A stretch of 23,957 bases of DNA from Hypsibius dujardini (taxonomy: Eukaryota; Tardigrada; Eutardigrada; Parachela; Hypsibiidae): NCBI GenBank assembly GCA_001579985.1, contig LRSR01013939.1, positions 1 through 23,957 on the forward strand, read 5' to 3'. Below the pieces are notes generated by a model. That model saw only the letters and a program-made list of their open reading frames with translations, had not been told where the DNA came from and made no database searches. This document shows positions 20,505-23,957 of the stretch, piece after piece. The translations under genes were made by a program, and so were the position numbers. Every line of letters begins with the position of its first letter. The first letter of the stretch is position 1.

Positions 20505-21132
20505 GAAATTGGAATCTGATTCTAGCGCGCGATTGTTGCGTGATCTAGAAGAGATCGTGAAACTTAGTGACGCTCGCTAAAAAAGAGGTGGCGACGGCTT
20601 TTTCTACTTGAAAACAAGTGAGTGGAGTGAAGCTGCGTGCGCTGCTGCAGGCAGGAAAGAAAGTTTACCAACAAAAGTCTACGCTCGTACGAGATGAACA
20701 CGGAAACGAGCGCAGGGCAGGCGCAGAGAAAGTTGTCCGTCGTACGATCAATGAGCACATAACTGGCTTAAACGTCCTATTATCACAGGACCTTAATAGG
20801 CTTGATAGGAATTGAGCCTACCATGTTAAAGTGAGATACTTGATTTGATGGAATGGGATGTTCATGTGACCGGTTTGATGAGCTGTTTTGCAGACCGGGT
20901 GAATGAAACAGCTGTAGCCGCCTATCTACTCATATCAAAATGAGGTTCCGTGAAATGAATCATCTTTTAGAACTATTTCAAAACAATTTGTTCATGGCGC
21001 AGCTCTGGTCTGGTGATTGTATGGTGTCCTTTTACCCGTGCAAGTTAACGATTGAATGAAACAATAAACATACAGAACTTGCACTTTAGACCCGTAACAG
21101 GGAAGCGGTTTACTCAGGTTAAGCATCAAGTA

Positions 21133-21254
21133 CACAAGTGGCAAAACCTTGCGCTAACCGAGTTAAGCCATTACACTCGTGCGATAAGTGGCTGTTGGAC
21201 ACAGCCGTGTGTTAAAGTGCCTAATTCGGTTAGCGCAAGGTTTTGTCACGTGTG
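21133..21254. mobile_element. 122-bp fold-back MITE, copy 2 of family A (inverted relative to copy 1)
   Basis: The ends are CACAAGTGGC and GTCACGTGTG, flanked by TA on both sides. Its reverse complement aligns along the full length with 7427-7547, including internal ACGAGTGTAATGGCTTAACTC. The two copies show the family is dispersed. Confidence 0.9.
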
Positions 21255-22238
21255 TACTAGGAAGGCCACTTGACTTTCCGTACCTTGGAATGGGCCACCG
21301 GGTGGCAGGGGGCGCTCTATCGCAAATTAATCAGAAACAGATGAGTCACTGCATAGTCAGCGACCTCTATAGTGAAATTTTCCAACCACCCAATTATTTC
21401 GTTGCTACATAACTTTTACTGTTTAACTTCCTTATGAAATTGCCTAAGAATGCAAAACCTCAGAGATCTTCCGGCAAAAAACCGGGTGGTGACCCAATCA
21501 TATAAAATTGTACAGTACGAGTAGTAACATTATTGCACTACTACACTACTACTACAGCGTACGCGATCATTGTAAGGTCCGATTCCCGAACTTCCGGTAG
21601 CGGAAAATTGCTGCGTCGCTGTGCATAATGTTTATGCTGTACAGTGTAGAAAAAGTTCCGATATGACTGACTGTAAATGTATCTTTCCAGACACATGGCC
21701 TGATTGTTTATGTTTCGTTTAATTTAGTCCAGATTGAGGCCCATCACCCTGGGCACAGCACGGCCATCTGTTTAGGCGCGTCGGTAGATTACGTTTCTAA
21801 AAATAAAGCTACCCAAGCCGCCGGCCATCCAGATCTTAACTTTGACTGAGGGTCATTTCCCCGAAGTTGGACACGTGCCGGTCGCGGTCAATTGAACATG
21901 AACTCTATGCACTATACCCACAAAGGAGTGCGGTAAGGAATGCACTGATTCAATAATGACCTGACTCACCCAATTTGCGCAAGATAATAAAACTAACAGT
22001 CATTACAGTCAATGCAGCTAAAACAAAAAACAGACGGTATAGCCAATTAAAACAGCGTCCACCTCATCTTTCCAGGCAGTGTGACATGCATACATACTAC
22101 TTTTAAAATCAAGCAGTTCGCAAGCAGCGACCGGTTTCTGTAAAACACAAAAGTCTCACATGCTCACAGTAGGAACTTGGGTTTACACGGAATGTGTACG
22201 AAAGCTCTAATTAGCGCCGGTAGCAGCAGCCGAGACTC

Positions 22239-22783
22239 CTATGAGAAAGTCTGCAAATGGTTTCGATGCCACAGCGCCACGGCTGTGATTACCACCATCC
22301 CAGTGACTAGGATTCCGATGTCCCGCCAAATGTTTCGCATTCGTCCAAATTAACAACGCTCTCACGGGCAGATTCACACGGTTCGTGCATTCCGATTTCC
22401 GGGCCGTCCACGCTGACTTCTCTAGGATCGTACGTCGAAGCGGCGGATTCCTGTAACAACCTGATTTGGGCTAGGAGACGGGCATTTTCTTCGTCCTTCA
22501 ATCGCAGTGTGCGTTCCAATTTGACGATCGTTTCTTTCTGCTCCAGAAATAGCTTGAAAATTTGTGGGAACTGAAAAGAACACATTCTAATAGTACGCGA
22601 AGATAATAATTATTCCATAAGTACTGCATTTTGGATAAGCTATAGGCCAATAGCTAGCTGCCCCACCAATGGGCCACCATAACGTTTGTGCAGCATTACA
22701 AGCATCATTTTTGAAGCAGATCAAGCTAACTGTATAGCGAAAATGTTCTCCTGCTACTAGTATGTGGTGCGCGCCCGTCTGTC

Positions 22784-22831
<48 letters not shown>

Positions 22832-23882
22832 GCCTCGATCAATTGACCTGTCTGTCTCCTCTATTTGTCTCCATTTCCTTTCAGTTGGACAACTGTTTTG
22901 TCAATGAGCGTAGTCGAAGCGGTCTCTTCTGAAAATCTTACCGACGGATCAGGGTCGTGATTTTCCTTATCGCTTCGTTCATCACTTCGACCGGAACTGA
23001 TTTCACTATCTACAGACTTGGTTCCGTTAGATGTCTGGACGTCCATCAGACTGCTATCAGACAAGGCAGATGTCGTCGGTTCCTGCCCGTTAGACAAGGG
23101 GTCCGGTTGATCGCTTTCCAGCGTTTCATGGAGAATGTCAAATGACGAGAATTCATCGCCTCCGTTAATCACAGGCGATTCTGGGATAACTGCGACATCC
23201 AATGAGTGTTGTCGGTCACTCCACATTCGCTGCAGTTTCCGGAAGGATTTCCTCGGAGGCGCACCAGGTAATGCAGTGACAGCTACGTCCACTTGTCTGT
23301 TATAATCGTGAGGCTCATCAGTAAGGCATCAATTACAATCCTACGTTATATATTGTACAGTACGAGGAAAGGCTATTAATCAGGCCGTTTTAGAAATCGT
23401 AACTTAACCAGGCCGGTTTTTTTCAACGTTGATTTCGCGGCGCTGCAAGACTGCCATGTCATAGCAGATGGCTTGAAAACATTCAGGCAAATTCTCCGAT
23501 CCATTTTAGTTCGTTCCTAAGCCTCACGTTCGAATTTGGTTTCAAAAAAGGAAGGGAAGAATCTCAATGAAGAAGTGTGCAAGCAGTCCGGTAAAGGCGC
23601 CACTTCGGTTACTTTTGTGCCGTCGTTCCCTTAAAAGCGACTTATGCGCCACCTGCTGGCCTGCCGGCTTGGTTAAGTTACGATTTCTAAAACGGGCTGG
23701 TTAAAAGCATTTACCTCGTACTTGGTAAGACTTGCCATAAAAACGGAACTTACTCAGATTGGTGTGACGTCGGTTCCTCTTGTAGGCTCAACCGATGCGG
23801 GTGCGATCGAATACTCCGCTGGTTGAGGTCCGTTGACGGCTCAAACGCCAGACTCCGTCGCTTCAGAACTTCTGGAGAAGAC
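22239..23882 (-). CDS. Unrecognised Ser-rich, coiled-coil, putative tail-anchored protein (3' part; 5' end outside window)
   Basis: Exons are 23882-23754, 23296-22942, 22570-22366 and 22306-22239. All phases agree and give 251 residues plus a partial first codon. The first exon starts with a phase-2 codon, so more exons lie beyond 23957. The sequence runs SSPEVLKRRSLAFEPS, then an acidic Ser/Asp-rich region, then a coiled-coil candidate with heptads (FLEQKETIVKLERTLRLKDE, continuing ENARLLAQIRLLQE). Removing a 59-nt intron (22365-22307: donor GTGAGA, acceptor CCTAG) exposes a C-terminal hydrophobic segment, LTGMVVITAVALW, followed by HRNHLQTFS and stop. This is the layout of tail-anchored outer-mitochondrial or ER proteins, but no family was recognised. 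Without that splice the protein ends ECETFGGTSES at 22307 and has no membrane segment. Confidence 0.7.
22783..22832. repeat. (CTGT)n microsatellite in intron of the tail-anchored gene
   Basis: About 12 perfect GTCT units, with an interrupted unit upstream, between exons 22942-23296 and 22366-22570. Confidence 0.95.
23380..23700. mobile_element. 321-bp MITE with TTAA target duplication (piggyBac-like)
   Basis: TTAA flanks both sides (23376-23379 and 23701-23704). Terminal inverted repeats of about 38 bp share CCGTTTTAGAAATCGTAACT, continuing TAACCA(A/G)GCCGG, and differ at about three positions. No ORF with family features is present. It lies in an intron of the tail-anchored gene. Confidence 0.88.
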
Positions 23883-23957
23883 CTGAAGAAAACGAAAAAC
23901 TGTTAAGAACAAGAGCACAGACAGCCAGACAGTCGACTGTGGGCTGCCCGTTCTGGG

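Larger units (their letters stand above)
20341..22238. other. Intergenic: ADAM promoter side and 3' flank of the tail-anchored gene
   Basis: It contains a 30-bp duplication (20445-20504), a MITE (21133-21254) and an open frame at 20618-20815 on the plus strand. That frame is 65 codons, has no ATG and is followed by a stop; its lysine/arginine-rich product is unrecognised. A GTGAGT donor-like site sits at its start, so the stretch could be an intron edge or an exon of an unseen transcript. Nothing else supportable was found in 21255-22238. Confidence 0.6.

Noticed and set aside
1-23957. Bacterial-style system, CRISPR array or operon
   Set aside because: All genes have spliceosomal introns and animal families. 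The tandem repeats lack spacer-repeat structure.

Overview
This window is nuclear DNA of an animal. The genes are split by spliceosomal introns, mostly short (about 60 to 950 bp), and the proteins are metazoan in type: an ADAM-family sheddase, a taspase-type threonine protease, an SLC22 solute carrier, a rolling-stone-family membrane protein and a DCN1-like neddylation factor. The compact layout (five genes in 24 kb), rich tetranucleotide repeats and small fold-back transposons fit a small-genome invertebrate such as a tardigrade or another ecdysozoan. The species itself cannot be fixed from sequence alone.

Layout, left to right. (1) 232-2490, minus: complete DCN1-like gene, 5 coding exons, 272 aa. 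(2) 2491-3460: intergenic space between divergent genes, with a 12-bp tandem repeat and a probable 5' UTR splice donor. (3) 3461-4768, plus: rolling-stone-like multipass membrane protein, 2 exons, 349 aa. (4) 5659-9031, plus: SLC22-type transporter, 9 exons, 547 aa, with a 22-nt microexon and an intron packed with fold-back elements. (5) 9761-12772, plus: taspase-1-like asparaginase-fold protease, 10 exons, 356 aa, with one GC-AG intron and one intron that is almost entirely a ~720-bp hairpin. (6) 13233-20340, minus, tail-to-tail with taspase: ADAM metalloprotease-disintegrin, 12 exons, about 989 aa, with a long proline-rich cytoplasmic tail. (7) 22239-23882 and beyond, minus: 3' part of an unrecognised Ser-rich, coiled-coil protein ending in a single hydrophobic segment (tail anchor) that is visible only if a 59-nt intron is removed.

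The exon models were assembled by hand. In each model the splice phases add up to an intact frame, and family landmarks fall at the expected spacing. The genes do not form an operon or one pathway. They look like ordinary independent loci: protein neddylation, membrane transport, site-specific proteolysis and ectodomain shedding.

No CRISPR, bacterial or phage system is present. The most unusual content is non-coding: seven or more short fold-back (MITE-like) elements, at least four with TA target duplications and one with TTAA; one family present twice in opposite orientation; a very long intronic hairpin; and alternating CTGT/ACAG arrays that bracket blocks of ADAM exons in complementary orientation.
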